Of a DNA stretch of 64,000 nucleotides, positions 6,267-15,908 are shown one piece after another. The DNA lies in contig NZ_KQ948463.1 of assembly GCF_001514115.1 (NCBI RefSeq), positions 62,001 through 126,000 on the forward strand, read 5' to 3'. The DNA is from Streptomyces olivochromogenes. GTDB taxonomy: Bacteria; Actinomycetota; Actinomycetes; Streptomycetales; Streptomycetaceae. The position numbers and the translations under genes were made by a program. Every line of letters begins with the position of its first letter. Position 1 is the first letter of the stretch. The notes below the pieces were generated by a model that had not been told where the DNA came from, searched no databases, and saw nothing but the letters and a program-made list of their open reading frames with translations.

Positions 6267-9224
6267 ATGAATACACGGCTGGCTCTGCTCAGCGCGGTGG
6301 ACCCTGGTGTCACGGAGAGTGAGATCTTCCGGCTGGCGCTCCAGCACGCGGTGGGGGAGCTGGGTGCCCTGGGGGGAATGATCCATCTGCGGGGCCCCAT
6401 GTCCGCGCTGCGCCTGGTGTCGACGACCGGCCTTCCCGCGGTCCTCACCCGGCCCTGGGAGATCATCGACCAGGAAGGCCCGCTGGCCCCGGCCCGGGCC
6501 CTGCACCAGGGCCGGGGTGTGTGGATCGCGCCGGGATCCGGCGAACAGCCCGGATCCGGTGCGGTCTCATGGCCCGGGACCGGGCTGGCGGCCGTGCCGG
6601 TGTTCAGCGGTGACCGCGGTATCGGCGCGCTCACCGTGGTGATGGGCGGCCAGGGGGAGCCGACCGTCGAGCAGTGGGGTTTCCTCCAGGCCGTGATCGC
6701 CTGGACCGAGGAGCGCATGCAGCAGGCACCGCCGCCCGCTCGGCCGCCCCGGGAGGAACTGAGCGGTGACCGGCTGCGGCAGGCTCTGGAGGAGGTCCGG
6801 GTCGGCTCGTGGGACTGGAACGTCGAGACCGGCCAGCTGGTCTGGGACGAGGCCGCCCTTGAGCTCTACGGCACCAGGCCGACCGAGTTCACCGGCAGGA
6901 TCGAGAACTGGATGAGGATCGTCCACCCCGACGACCTGGCGCCGACCCTGGGGGCGGCGCAAAAGGCGCTCCGGGACCGTACCGTGTTCGAGGCCGAGTA
7001 CCGGGTGCGCCGCCTGGACGGCACCTACGGATGGACCCAGGCCCGCGCCCGGGCGACCTACAACGCTCAGGGCGAGCCCGTACGGATGATCGGCGTCGGA
7101 TGGGAGAGCAACGAGTCCCGCTCCGCCCGCGACGCGCTCAGCCGCGCTCTTCGCCACATGAGCGACGGCTTCCTCGCCGTGGACGACCGGTGGCGGATCA
7201 CCTTCCTGAACCTGGCGGCCGAGCGCATGCTGGGCTCCTCCGAGGAGGAGCTGTTCGGCCGCGTCCTTTGGGAGCTTCCCTCCGTCCGGCAGGTCCCCGA
7301 TCTGGAGAAGCGCTGCCGGGAGGCCGCCGCCGCGCAGCAGCCCGCCGGCTTCGACATGGACACTCCGGACACCGGGCGCCGCCTCCACCTGCGGCTGGTC
7401 CCGGGACCCGACGGCCTCACCCTCTACTTCACCGACGTGACCGAGATCCGGCGGCACGAGGACGAACGGTCCGCCGCCGAGCAGGCCGCCGCCGAGCGCG
7501 CCGCCCGGATCGCCGAGCTGACCGCGTCCCTCGCCAAGGCGACGACCTCCCGGGACGTGGTGGACGCCGTCGCACGGCGCGTGCTGCCGCCGTTCGGCGC
7601 CACCGGCCTCGTGGTGCAGGCCATCGAGGACGACCGGGCGTACAACGTCGGGGCCGTCGGCTATTCGCCCGCCTTCCTCGACACGATCGACGGCCGTGCG
7701 CGGGTGGCCCGCGACCCGGTCTGGGACCCGATCCTGAGCGGCGAGCCGCTGTTCCTCTCCTCGCGCGCCGAGTACGTGGCCCGCTACCCCGAACTCGCCG
7801 CCCGGCCGCCCCAGGCGGGCAAACAGGCCTGGGCGTTCATGCCGCTGACCGCGTCCGGGCACACGTTCGGGGTGTGCGTGGTCTCCTTCGACCGGCCGCG
7901 CCGTCTCAGCGACGAGGAGCGCACCCTGCTGACCACGATCAGCGCCCTCGTCGCACAGGCCCTGGAACGGGCCCGGCTCTACGACGCCGAGCACACCCGT
8001 TCCCAGGAACTCCAGCGCAGTCTGCTCCCCAGCGGCCTGCCCGAACTGCCCGCGTGCACCGCTGCCGCCCGCTATCTCCCCGCCGGACAGGGCATGGACG
8101 TCGGCGGCGACTGGTACGACATCATCCCTCTCTCCGGCGGTCGGGTCGCCCTGGTCGTCGGTGACGTGATGGGCCACGGGCTGCCCGAGGCGGCCACCAT
8201 GGGGCGGCTGCGCACGGCGGTGCACACCCTGGCCGACCTCGAACTTCCCCCCGACGAGATCATGAGCCACCTCAACGACATCGTCGGCGGCATGGCGGAG
8301 GAGTCCTACGCCACCTGCCTGTACGCGCTCTACGACTCCACCACCCAGATCTGCTCCGTCGCCCGCGCCGGACACCCCCCGCCCGCCGTGGTCCACCCCG
8401 ACGGCAGTGTGCACTTCCCCGGCCCCGCCCCCGATCCGCCGCTCGGCGCGGCGGAGCCGCCCTTCGAGACCTTCGAGATGGCGGTGCCGGACGGGAGTCT
8501 GCTCGTCCTCTACACCGACGGCCTGGTCGAGTCGGCCACCCGCGAGATCGACGACGGCATGGCCGAACTCGCCCGGCTGCTGCGGGCCGCGCACGAGGGC
8601 CCCGGTGACGTGGCCGCCGACCTGGAGCGCCTCTGCGACACCGTCACCGCGGGACTGCTCCCCGCCGAGCACTCCACCGCCGACGACGCGGCCCTCCTCA
8701 TCGCCCGCCTCCACGCACTGACCGCCGACAACATGGCTTCCTGGCTGCTCCCCGAGGACCCGCGAGCGGCCGGGCAGGCCCGCCGCCACATCCGCGAGCA
8801 GCTCCACACCTGGGATCTGGACGACCTGACGCCGACGACGGAACTCCTCGCCAGCGAGCTGGTCGGCAACGTCGTGCGCCATGCGAAGGGCCCCGTGCGG
8901 CTGCGCCTCCTGCACGGCCCCGAGCTGGTCTGCGAGGTCTTCGACGGGAGTCTGACCATGCCGCGCATCCGCCGGGCGTCGGAGACCGACGAAGGCGGAC
9001 GCGGACTCCAACTCGTCACCGCGCTCTCCCGGCGCTGGGGCACCCGCTACACGGCGACCGGAAAGTGCATCTGGACCGAGCAGCCACTGTTCGGCCCGGA
9101 GAGCCCGACCGGCCTGCCCACCGACGTCCTGGACCTCCCGTTCCTGGACACCGAGGAGTTCGCCCGCGACCTCGACGCGCTCACCTCCGGGGACCAGGAA
9201 CTGCCGGGCCCGGCCCCCCAGTAG
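6267..9224 (+). CDS. PAS/GAF sensor with SpoIIE phosphatase and HATPase domains
   Basis: A 985-residue soluble regulator. Order of domains: GAF-like (about 10-140), PAS (about 165-280, GSWDWNVETGQLVWDEAALE), PAS (about 290-395), GAF (about 425-580), SpoIIE-type PP2C phosphatase (about 600-820, with GGDWYDIIPLSGGRVALVVG and the metal aspartates in GD..GHG), and an RsbW-like ATPase (about 845-960). Such fusions sense signals, dephosphorylate anti-anti-sigma factors and/or phosphorylate them, and so tune alternative sigma factors in Streptomyces. I prefer ATG 6267; GTG 6237 is in frame and adds ten residues, and neither has a clear ribosome binding site. It stands alone on the plus strand. Confidence 0.85.
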   Translation: MNTRLALLSAVDPGVTESEIFRLALQHAVGELGALGGMIHLRGPMSALRLVSTTGLPAVLTRPWEIIDQEGPLAPARALHQGRGVWIAPGSGEQPGSGAVSWPGTGLAAVPVFSGDRGIGALTVVMGGQGEPTVEQWGFLQAVIAWTEERMQQAPPPARPPREELSGDRLRQALEEVRVGSWDWNVETGQLVWDEAALELYGTRPTEFTGRIENWMRIVHPDDLAPTLGAAQKALRDRTVFEAEYRVRRLDGTYGWTQARARATYNAQGEPVRMIGVGWESNESRSARDALSRALRHMSDGFLAVDDRWRITFLNLAAERMLGSSEEELFGRVLWELPSVRQVPDLEKRCREAAAAQQPAGFDMDTPDTGRRLHLRLVPGPDGLTLYFTDVTEIRRHEDERSAAEQAAAERAARIAELTASLAKATTSRDVVDAVARRVLPPFGATGLVVQAIEDDRAYNVGAVGYSPAFLDTIDGRARVARDPVWDPILSGEPLFLSSRAEYVARYPELAARPPQAGKQAWAFMPLTASGHTFGVCVVSFDRPRRLSDEERTLLTTISALVAQALERARLYDAEHTRSQELQRSLLPSGLPELPACTAAARYLPAGQGMDVGGDWYDIIPLSGGRVALVVGDVMGHGLPEAATMGRLRTAVHTLADLELPPDEIMSHLNDIVGGMAEESYATCLYALYDSTTQICSVARAGHPPPAVVHPDGSVHFPGPAPDPPLGAAEPPFETFEMAVPDGSLLVLYTDGLVESATREIDDGMAELARLLRAAHEGPGDVAADLERLCDTVTAGLLPAEHSTADDAALLIARLHALTADNMASWLLPEDPRAAGQARRHIREQLHTWDLDDLTPTTELLASELVGNVVRHAKGPVRLRLLHGPELVCEVFDGSLTMPRIRRASETDEGGRGLQLVTALSRRWGTRYTATGKCIWTEQPLFGPESPTGLPTDVLDLPFLDTEEFARDLDALTSGDQELPGPAPQ

Positions 9225-9272
9225 CCGACCGGCGGCCGCATCACCCCCGCACTCCCCCGACACCGAACCGGC

Positions 9273-10424
9273 TCAGGCCACCGACCCGATCCGCCGCGCC
9301 GGGACCGACGTCGCGTCGTGGTGGATCGGCGTGTGTGCCCCCGTGAGCGACACCCCGCTCCCCCCGCGCCGGTTGGCCACGATCTCCGAGGCGATGGACA
9401 GGGCCGTCTCCTCCGGAGTGCGGGCGCCCAGGTCGAGGCCGATGGGGGACCTGAGGCGCGCCAACTCCAGCTCGGTGACGCCGACTTCGCGCAGACGGTC
9501 GTTGCGGTCCAGGTGCGTGCGCCGGGAGCCCATCGCGCCGACGTACGCGACCGGAAGCCGCAGCGCGAGGCGCAGCAGCGGTACGTCGAACTTGGCGTCG
9601 TGGGTGAGGACGCACAGGACGGTCCGGGCGTCCACCTCCGTGCGCTCCAGGTACCTGTGGGGCCACTCGACGACGATCTCGTCGGCGTCGGGGAAGCGGG
9701 TGGCGGTCGCGAAGACCGGGCGGGCGTCGCACACCGTGACGCGGTAGCCGAGGAACTTGCCCATGCGGACCAGCGCCGACGCGAAGTCGATCGCGCCGAA
9801 CACGATCATGCGCGGGGGCGGCACGGACGACTCGACGAGAACCGTGAGCGGCGCTCCGCAACGAGAGCCCTGCTCTCCGATCTCCAGGGTGCCGGTGCGG
9901 CCCGCGTCCAGGAAGGCGCCCGCCTCGCCGACCACCGTGCGGTCCAGCTCGGGATGGGCGCCGAAGCCGCCCTCGTACGAGCCGTCGGGACGGACGAGCA
10001 GCGCCCGGCCCCGCAGTTCGGCGGGACCGCCGACGATCCGCGCGACCGCGGCTGCCTCCCCCCTCGCGGCGGCGGCCAGCGCGGAGCCGAGCACCGGCCG
10101 GGCGGGGTCGCCCGCCCGGACCGGCGTGACGAGGATGTCGATGATGCCGCCGCAGGTCAGACCGACGGCGAAGGCGTCCTCGTCGCTGTATCCGAAGCGG
10201 TCAAGGACACTCTCGCCGTCCTCGAGCGCCTGCCGGCACAGTTCGTAGACCGCGCCCTCCACGCACCCGCCGGAGACCGAGCCGATCGCCGTGCCGTCGG
10301 AGTCGACGGCGAGTGCGGCGCCGGGCCGGCGGGGCGCGCTGCCGCTGACGGCCACCACGGTGGCCACGGCGAAGTCGCGTCCCTGCTCGACCCACCGGTG
10401 CAGCTCTTCGGCGATGTCCAGCAT
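9273..10424 (-). CDS. xdhC: XdhC/CoxI-family molybdenum cofactor maturation protein
   Basis: A 383-residue protein. The N-terminal XdhC_CoxI domain (about 12-80) has VSGSAPRRPGAALAVDSDG and the conserved SGGCVEGAV. The C-terminal half is a Rossmann domain (about 200-360: PPPRMIVFGAIDFASALVRM, then CDARPVFATATRFPDADE and VGAMGSRRTH). XdhC binds molybdenum cofactor, promotes its sulfuration and delivers it to xanthine dehydrogenase. It is the last gene of the leftward xdh operon, 55 bp after the permease, with a GGAGACC site before the ATG. Within the Rossmann part the usual glycine-rich loop reads VFGAIDFASAL, slightly atypical. Confidence 0.88.
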   Translation of the reverse strand: MLDIAEELHRWVEQGRDFAVATVVAVSGSAPRRPGAALAVDSDGTAIGSVSGGCVEGAVYELCRQALEDGESVLDRFGYSDEDAFAVGLTCGGIIDILVTPVRAGDPARPVLGSALAAAARGEAAAVARIVGGPAELRGRALLVRPDGSYEGGFGAHPELDRTVVGEAGAFLDAGRTGTLEIGEQGSRCGAPLTVLVESSVPPPRMIVFGAIDFASALVRMGKFLGYRVTVCDARPVFATATRFPDADEIVVEWPHRYLERTEVDARTVLCVLTHDAKFDVPLLRLALRLPVAYVGAMGSRRTHLDRNDRLREVGVTELELARLRSPIGLDLGARTPEETALSIASEIVANRRGGSGVSLTGAHTPIHHDATSVPARRIGSVA

Positions 10425-10478
10425 GTCTCGGTCTCCTTAACAGGGGTGCGTGGAGGGTCGTCGGCCGGAAGGGGCGTG

Positions 10479-11936
10479 TCAGTGCACGCCCATCCAGCTC
10501 TCGATCGGGTTCAGGGCGAAGAAGACGAGGAAGATCGCCGCCAGGCCCCACATGAACGCCCCGATCTCCCGGGCCTTGCCCTGGGCGATCTTGATGGCGA
10601 CGTACGACAGCACTCCGGCCGCGACGCCCGCGGTGATGGAGTACGTGAACGGCATGACGACGACGGTCAGGAAGACCGGGATCGCGGTGGCGCGGTCGGC
10701 CCAGTCCACATGGCGGGCGTTCATCATCATCATGGCGCCGATGACGACCAGTGCCGCCGCCGCGACCTCGCCGGGGACGATCGCCGTCAGCGGGGTGAAG
10801 AAGAGGCAGGCCGCGAAGAACAGGCCCGTGACGACGGAGGACAGGCCCGTACGGGCGCCCTCGCCGACCCCGGTCGCGGACTCGACGAAGACCGTCTGGC
10901 CCGACGCGCCCGCGACCCCGCCGACCGCCCCGCCCGCGCCGTCGATGAACAGCGCCTTGGACAGGCCCGGCATCCGGCCCTGCGCGTCGGCGAGCCCCGC
11001 CTCCGTGCCGACGCCGATGATGGTGGCCATCGCGTCGAAGAACCCGGCGAGGACGAGCGTGAAGACGATCATGCCGACCGTCATCACTCCGACGTCGCCC
11101 CAGCCGCCGAACTCGACCTTGCCGAAGAGCGAGAAGTCCGGCATCGAGACGGCGCTGCCGTGCAGTTCGGGGGCGCCGCTCGCCCACTGCTTGGGGGCGA
11201 TGACGCCGAGGGCGTTGAGGACCACCGCGAGTACGGTGCCGCCGACGATGCCGATCAGGATCGCGCCGGGGATGCCGCGCGCCTGGAGCATGAAGATGGC
11301 GAGCAGCGTGGCGGCGAAGAGCAGGACCGGCCAGCCGGCGAGTTCACCGGCCGGGCCGAGGGTGACCGGGGTGGACTTCCCCTGGTGCACGAAACCGGCC
11401 TTGTAGAAGCCGATCAGCGCGACGAACAGGCCGATGCCCATGGTGATGGCATGCTTCAGCGCCAGCGGGATCGCGTTCATGATCATCTCGCGCAGGCCGG
11501 TGACGACCAGGAGCATGATGACCACTCCGTAGATCACACACATGCCCATGGCCTGCGGCCAGGTCATCTGCGGGGCGACCTGCGAGGAGAGCACTCCTGA
11601 GACGGAGAGTCCGGCGGCGAGGGCCAGGGGCACCTTGCCGAAGAAGCCCATCAGGAGGGTGCTGAAAGCCGCCGCGAACGCGGTCGCGGTGATCAGCGCG
11701 TTCTGGCCGAGTGTGTGACCCGCCGCGTCCTTGCCGGACAGGATCAGGGGGTTGAGCAGGAGGATGTACGCCATCGCCATGAAGGTGGTGACGCCGCCGC
11801 GCACCTCACGCGCGACCGTGGATCCCCGCTGGGATATGTGGAAGTAACGGTCGAGCCAGGACCGCCCGGCCGGGACGCGGGTACCCGCACCCGCGTCGTC
11901 GGCGACGGTCCTGGGCTCCACTGACTGCTGGGTCAT
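10479..11936 (-). CDS. NCS2-family purine permease
   Basis: A 485-residue integral membrane protein with about 12-14 hydrophobic segments. It starts at ATG 11936 behind GGGAGATGG; the N-terminal 30 residues are cytosolic. RYFHISQRGSTVAREVRGGV and TTFMAMAYILLLNP mark the AzgA-like branch of the nucleobase:cation symporter-2 family, as does SATGVGEGARTGLSSVVTGL. These carry adenine, guanine or hypoxanthine with protons. Its place between xanthine dehydrogenase and XdhC shows it imports the purine that the operon oxidises; hypoxanthine or guanine is my guess. Confidence 0.88.
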   Translation of the reverse strand: MTQQSVEPRTVADDAGAGTRVPAGRSWLDRYFHISQRGSTVAREVRGGVTTFMAMAYILLLNPLILSGKDAAGHTLGQNALITATAFAAAFSTLLMGFFGKVPLALAAGLSVSGVLSSQVAPQMTWPQAMGMCVIYGVVIMLLVVTGLREMIMNAIPLALKHAITMGIGLFVALIGFYKAGFVHQGKSTPVTLGPAGELAGWPVLLFAATLLAIFMLQARGIPGAILIGIVGGTVLAVVLNALGVIAPKQWASGAPELHGSAVSMPDFSLFGKVEFGGWGDVGVMTVGMIVFTLVLAGFFDAMATIIGVGTEAGLADAQGRMPGLSKALFIDGAGGAVGGVAGASGQTVFVESATGVGEGARTGLSSVVTGLFFAACLFFTPLTAIVPGEVAAAALVVIGAMMMMNARHVDWADRATAIPVFLTVVVMPFTYSITAGVAAGVLSYVAIKIAQGKAREIGAFMWGLAAIFLVFFALNPIESWMGVH

Positions 11937-12046
11937 GGTGCCATCTCCCAAGGTTCACAGGGGCACCCGCGTCAGCAACCACGGTGGTTGCTGCGGGATT
12001 TGGGATGTGCACGACCCGGGGGACGGCCCGAGACGAACAGAGGGTG

Positions 12047-14431
12047 TTACTTGCCGGTCAGGTGCTCGGGGCGTACCGGCGTCCTGTTGAGCTCCAGACC
12101 CGTCGCGTTCCGGATCGCCGCGAGGACGGCCGGGGTGGACGACAGGGTCGGGGCCTCGCCGATGCCACGGAGCCCGTACGGGGCGTGGTCGTCGGCGAGT
12201 TCGAGCACGTCGACCGGGATGGTCGGCGTGTCGAGAATCGTGGGGATCAGATAGTCCGTGAAGGAGGGGTTCTTCACCTTCGCGGTCTTGGGGTCGACGA
12301 TGATCTCCTCCATGACCGCGATGCCCAGACCCTGGGTGGTGCCACCCTGGATCTGGCCGAGGACGGACAGCGGGTTGAGGGCCTTGCCGACGTCCTGGGC
12401 GCAGGCCAGCTCGATGACCTTGACCAGCCCGAGTTCGGTGTCGACCTCGACGACCGCGCGGTGCGCGGCGAACGTGTACTGGACGTGGCCGAAGCCCTGT
12501 CCGGTGCGGAGGTCGAAGGCCTCGGTCGGGCGGTGCCGCCACTCGGCCTCGATCTCGACGGACTCGTCGCCGAGCACGTCCACCAGGTCGGCCAGGACCT
12601 CGCCGCCGTCGGTGACGACCTTGCCGCCCTCCAGGAGCAGCTCCGCGGTCGCCCAAGCGGGGTGGTACGTACCGAACTTGCGGCGGCCCAGCTCCAGGAC
12701 CTTCTCGCGGACGAGCTCGCAGGAGTTCTTGACGGCGCCACCGGTGACGTACGTCTGCCGGGACGCGGACGTCGAACCGGCGCTGCCCACCTGGGTGTCG
12801 GCCGGCTGGATGGTCACCTGGGCGACGCCCAGCTCGGTGCGGGCGATCTGCGCGTGGACGGTGACACCGCCCTGGCCGACCTCGGCCATCGCGGTGTGCA
12901 CGGTCGCGACCGGCTCGCCGCCGACGACCTCCATGCGGACCTTGGCCGTCGAGTAGTCGTCGAAGCCTTCGGAGAAGCCGACGTTCTTGATGCCGACCGC
13001 GTAGCCGACACCGCGTACGACGCCCTCGCCGTGCGTGGTGTTGGAGAGGCCGCCCGGCAGCTGCCGTACGTCGGCGGCCTCGCCGGCGGTGAGCCACTGC
13101 TGCTCCGGCGGCATGGGCATCGCCTTGACGCGGCGCAGGAGTTCGGCGACCGGGGCCGGCGAGTCGACGACCTGCCCGGTCGGCATGACGGTCCCCTGCT
13201 CCATCGCGTTGAGCTGACGGAAGGCCACCCGGTCCATGCCCACCTTGTCGGCGAGCTTGTCCATCTGGGCCTCGTAGGCGAAGCAGGCCTGGACCGCGCC
13301 GAAGCCGCGCATGGCGCCGCAGGGCGGGTTGTTGGTGTAGAGGGCGATGGCCTCGATGTCGACGTCGTCGACGACGTACGGGCCCGCGCCCAGCGAGGAG
13401 GCGTTGCCGACGACCGCGGGGGAGGCGGAGGCGTAGGCGCCGCCGTCCAGGACGATCCGGGCCTTCAGGTGGGTGAGCTTGCCGTCCTTGGTCGCCCCGT
13501 GCTCGTAGTAGAGCTTCGCGGGGTGGCGGTGGACGTGCCCGAAGAAGGACTCGAAACGGTTGTAGACGATCTTGACGGGCTTGCCGGTGCGCAGGGCGAG
13601 CAGGCAGGCGTGGATCTGCATCGACAGGTCCTCGCGTCCGCCGAACGCGCCGCCGACGCCCGAGAGCGTCATCCGGACCTTGTCCTCGGGCAGGCCGAGG
13701 ACGGGTGCGATCTGGCGCAGGTCGGAGTGCAGCCACTGGGTGGCGATGTAGAGGTCGACGCCACCGTCCTCGGCGGGCACGGCGAGACCGGACTCGGGGC
13801 CCAGGAACGCCTGGTCCTGCATGCCGAAGGTGTACTCGCCCTTGACGACGAAGTCGGCCTTCTTGGCGGCCTCTTCGACGTTGCCGCGGACGATCGGCTG
13901 GCGGTGCACGATGTTCGGGTGCGGGACGTGGCCGATGTGATGGTCGTCGCGGCCCTCGTGGATCAGGATCGCGTCCGGCGCGGTCGCGGACGCCTCGTCC
14001 GTGATGACCGGCAGCTCGCGGTACTCCACCTTGATCTTGGCGGCGGCGCGGCGGGCGGTCTCCGGGTGGTCGGCGGCGACGATCGCGACCGGCTCACCGT
14101 GGTGGCGGACCTTGCCGTGCGCGAGGACCGGGGTGTCCTGGATCTCCAGGCCGTAGTTCTTCACCTCGGTCGGCAGGTCGTCGTACGTCATGACGGCGTA
14201 GACGCCGGGCGTCGCGAGGGCCTCGCCGGTGTCGATGGAGACGATCTCGGCGTGGGCGACCGTGGAGCGCAGGATCTGGCCCCAGAGCATGTCCTCGTGC
14301 CACATGTCGGACGAGTACGCGAACTCGCCGGTGACCTTGAGGATGCCGTCCGGGCGGAGCGTCGACTCGCCGATGCCGCCCCTGGTCCTGGAGCCCTGCG
14401 TGAGGTTGGTGGGTGTACCCGTGGTTCCCAT
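12047..14431 (-). CDS. Xanthine dehydrogenase, molybdopterin-binding subunit
   Basis: A 794-residue subunit of the xanthine oxidase family. It begins MGTTGTPTNL; residues 20-130 form the small aldehyde-oxidase a/b hammerhead domain (RPDGILKVTGEFAYSSDM). The molybdopterin domains follow with LSGVGGAFGGREDLSMQIHA, the PPCGAMRGFGAVQ loop (substrate arginine), MAEVGQGGVTVHAQIARTEL and, near the C-terminus, ACAQDVGKALNPLSVLGQIQ, GGTTQGLGIAVMEE and PYGLRGIGEAP, whose Glu is the catalytic base region. It hydroxylates hypoxanthine/xanthine to urate with the FAD and 2Fe-2S subunits. Its ATG is two bases after the stop of the 2Fe-2S gene, so translation is coupled. A long open frame on the opposite strand is a GC-driven shadow. 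Confidence 0.92.
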   Translation of the reverse strand: MGTTGTPTNLTQGSRTRGGIGESTLRPDGILKVTGEFAYSSDMWHEDMLWGQILRSTVAHAEIVSIDTGEALATPGVYAVMTYDDLPTEVKNYGLEIQDTPVLAHGKVRHHGEPVAIVAADHPETARRAAAKIKVEYRELPVITDEASATAPDAILIHEGRDDHHIGHVPHPNIVHRQPIVRGNVEEAAKKADFVVKGEYTFGMQDQAFLGPESGLAVPAEDGGVDLYIATQWLHSDLRQIAPVLGLPEDKVRMTLSGVGGAFGGREDLSMQIHACLLALRTGKPVKIVYNRFESFFGHVHRHPAKLYYEHGATKDGKLTHLKARIVLDGGAYASASPAVVGNASSLGAGPYVVDDVDIEAIALYTNNPPCGAMRGFGAVQACFAYEAQMDKLADKVGMDRVAFRQLNAMEQGTVMPTGQVVDSPAPVAELLRRVKAMPMPPEQQWLTAGEAADVRQLPGGLSNTTHGEGVVRGVGYAVGIKNVGFSEGFDDYSTAKVRMEVVGGEPVATVHTAMAEVGQGGVTVHAQIARTELGVAQVTIQPADTQVGSAGSTSASRQTYVTGGAVKNSCELVREKVLELGRRKFGTYHPAWATAELLLEGGKVVTDGGEVLADLVDVLGDESVEIEAEWRHRPTEAFDLRTGQGFGHVQYTFAAHRAVVEVDTELGLVKVIELACAQDVGKALNPLSVLGQIQGGTTQGLGIAVMEEIIVDPKTAKVKNPSFTDYLIPTILDTPTIPVDVLELADDHAPYGLRGIGEAPTLSSTPAVLAAIRNATGLELNRTPVRPEHLTGK

Positions 14432-14433
14432 GG

Positions 14434-15018
14434 TCAGACCGCCTCGGACTGCCGGGCGGCCGCGAGGCGGACCGCGTCCATGATCTTCTCGTAGCCGGTG
14501 CACCGGCACAGGTTGCCGGAGAGCGCCTCGCGGATGTCCGCGTCGGTCGGCGTGGGGTTGCGCTCCAGCATCTCGTCGGCGGCGACCAGCAGACCCGGGG
14601 TGCAGAAGCCGCACTGGACGGCGCCGGCGTCGATGAACGCCTGCTGGATGGGCGAGAGTTCTCCGCCCTCGCCGGTGTGGGAGTCCTGGGGCTTCGACTC
14701 CCAGCGCCTGGCCTCGTCCAGCGAGGTGCCGCAGGAGCCGGTCGCGCAACCGCCGTGCTCCGCGCGCTGCTTGGCGAACTCCGCGAGGCCCTCGACCGTG
14801 ACGACCTCGCGGCCCTCGACCTGGCCGGCCGCGACCAGACACGAACACACCGGCACACCGTCGAGGCGGACCGTGCAGGAACCGCACTCGCCCTGCTCGC
14901 AGGCGTTCTTGGAGCCGGGCAGGCCCAGGCGCTCGCGCAGCACGTACAGCAGGGACTCGCCCTCCCACACGTCGTCGGCTTCCTGCGGACGGCCGTTGAC
15001 CGTGAAATTGACGCGCAT
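14434..15018 (-). CDS. Xanthine dehydrogenase, 2Fe-2S subunit
   Basis: A 194-residue iron-sulfur subunit. The N-terminal plant-ferredoxin-type cluster ligands are in NACEQGECGSCTVRLDG with a further Cys in VCSCL; the C-terminal helical domain carries the second cluster in CGFCTPGL and LCRCTGYEKI. It passes electrons from the molybdenum centre to FAD. An insert of about 35 residues between the two domains (HGGCATGSCGTSLDEARRWE) is longer than in many bacterial homologues and contains two extra cysteines. Start ATG 15018 overlaps the stop of the FAD subunit gene (TAATG). Confidence 0.92.
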   Translation of the reverse strand: MRVNFTVNGRPQEADDVWEGESLLYVLRERLGLPGSKNACEQGECGSCTVRLDGVPVCSCLVAAGQVEGREVVTVEGLAEFAKQRAEHGGCATGSCGTSLDEARRWESKPQDSHTGEGGELSPIQQAFIDAGAVQCGFCTPGLLVAADEMLERNPTPTDADIREALSGNLCRCTGYEKIMDAVRLAAARQSEAV

Positions 15019-15908
15019 TACGCGACTCCCTCCGTGTGAGCGGCGGTGCCGCGGTACGACTCCCAGGTCCAGGTCAGGGTGCGGCGGGCCATGATGCCGA
15101 CCGCGTGGCGGCGGTAGCTCGCGGTGCCCCGGACGTCGTCGATCGGGTTGCAGGCGGCGGAGCAGAGGTCCGCGAACTGCTTGGCGACCGACGGGGTGAT
15201 GATCTTGCCGTTGTCCCAGAAGCCGCCCTCGTCGAGCGCGGCGTTCAGGAACTCCTCGGCGGCCTTGGCGCGGACCGGCGTGGGCGCGGCGGAGCCGATG
15301 CCGGTGCGGACCGTCCGCGTCTCGGGGTGCAGGGCCAGGCCGAAGGCGCAGACCGCGATCACCATGGCGTTGCGGGTGCCGACCTTGGAGTACTGCTGGG
15401 GGCCGTCGGCCTTCTTGATGTGGACGGCGCGGATCAGCTCGTCGGGCGCGAGCGCGTTGCGCTTCACGCCGGTGTAGAACGCGTCGATCGGGATCAGCCG
15501 CGTGCCCCGTACGGACTCGGCCTCGACCTCGGCGCCGGCCGCGAGGAGGGCGGGGTGGGCGTCGCCGGCCGGGGAGGCGGTGCCGAGGTTGCCGCCGACA
15601 CCGCCGCGGTTGCGGATCTGGGGAGAGGCCACGGTGTGGGAGGCCAGGGCCAGGCCGGGAAGCTCGCCGCGGAGGTTCTCCATGATCCGGGTGTACGGGA
15701 CGGAGGCGCCCAGGCGCACGCTCTCCTCGCCGACCTCCCACTCGCTCAGCTCGCCGACGCGGTTCAGGTCGAGGAGGTACTCGGGCCGGCGGTGATCGAA
15801 GTTGATCTCGACCATCACATCGGTGCCACCCGCAATCGGCACAGCGGTGGGGTGCTCGGCCTTCGCGGCGAGCGCCTCCTCCCAGCTGGCGGGGCGAAGG
15901 AAGTCCAT
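15018..15908 (-). CDS. Xanthine dehydrogenase, FAD-binding subunit
   Basis: A 296-residue flavoprotein of the CoxM/XdhB type. FAD-binding motifs are AVPIAGGTDVMVEI (about 23-36) and ASPQIRNRGGVGGNLGTASP (about 93-112); the C-terminal CO-dehydrogenase-flavoprotein domain follows. It accepts electrons from the 2Fe-2S subunit and gives them to NAD+. It is the first gene of the leftward operon FAD, 2Fe-2S, Mo, permease, XdhC, an order common in actinobacteria. The ATG follows AAGAAGAGAGCC. Its promoter must lie in the 343-bp gap shared with the divergent PucR gene. Confidence 0.92.
   Translation of the reverse strand: MDFLRPASWEEALAAKAEHPTAVPIAGGTDVMVEINFDHRRPEYLLDLNRVGELSEWEVGEESVRLGASVPYTRIMENLRGELPGLALASHTVASPQIRNRGGVGGNLGTASPAGDAHPALLAAGAEVEAESVRGTRLIPIDAFYTGVKRNALAPDELIRAVHIKKADGPQQYSKVGTRNAMVIAVCAFGLALHPETRTVRTGIGSAAPTPVRAKAAEEFLNAALDEGGFWDNGKIITPSVAKQFADLCSAACNPIDDVRGTASYRRHAVGIMARRTLTWTWESYRGTAAHTEGVA

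Noticed and set aside
6567-9263. An 898-codon frame opposite the first SpoIIE protein
   Set aside because: Antisense shadow without any recognisable motif.
11984-14494. An 836-codon frame opposite the molybdopterin subunit
   Set aside because: Antisense to a certain xanthine dehydrogenase gene; Asp/Val/Gly/Leu bias of a shadow frame and no domain.
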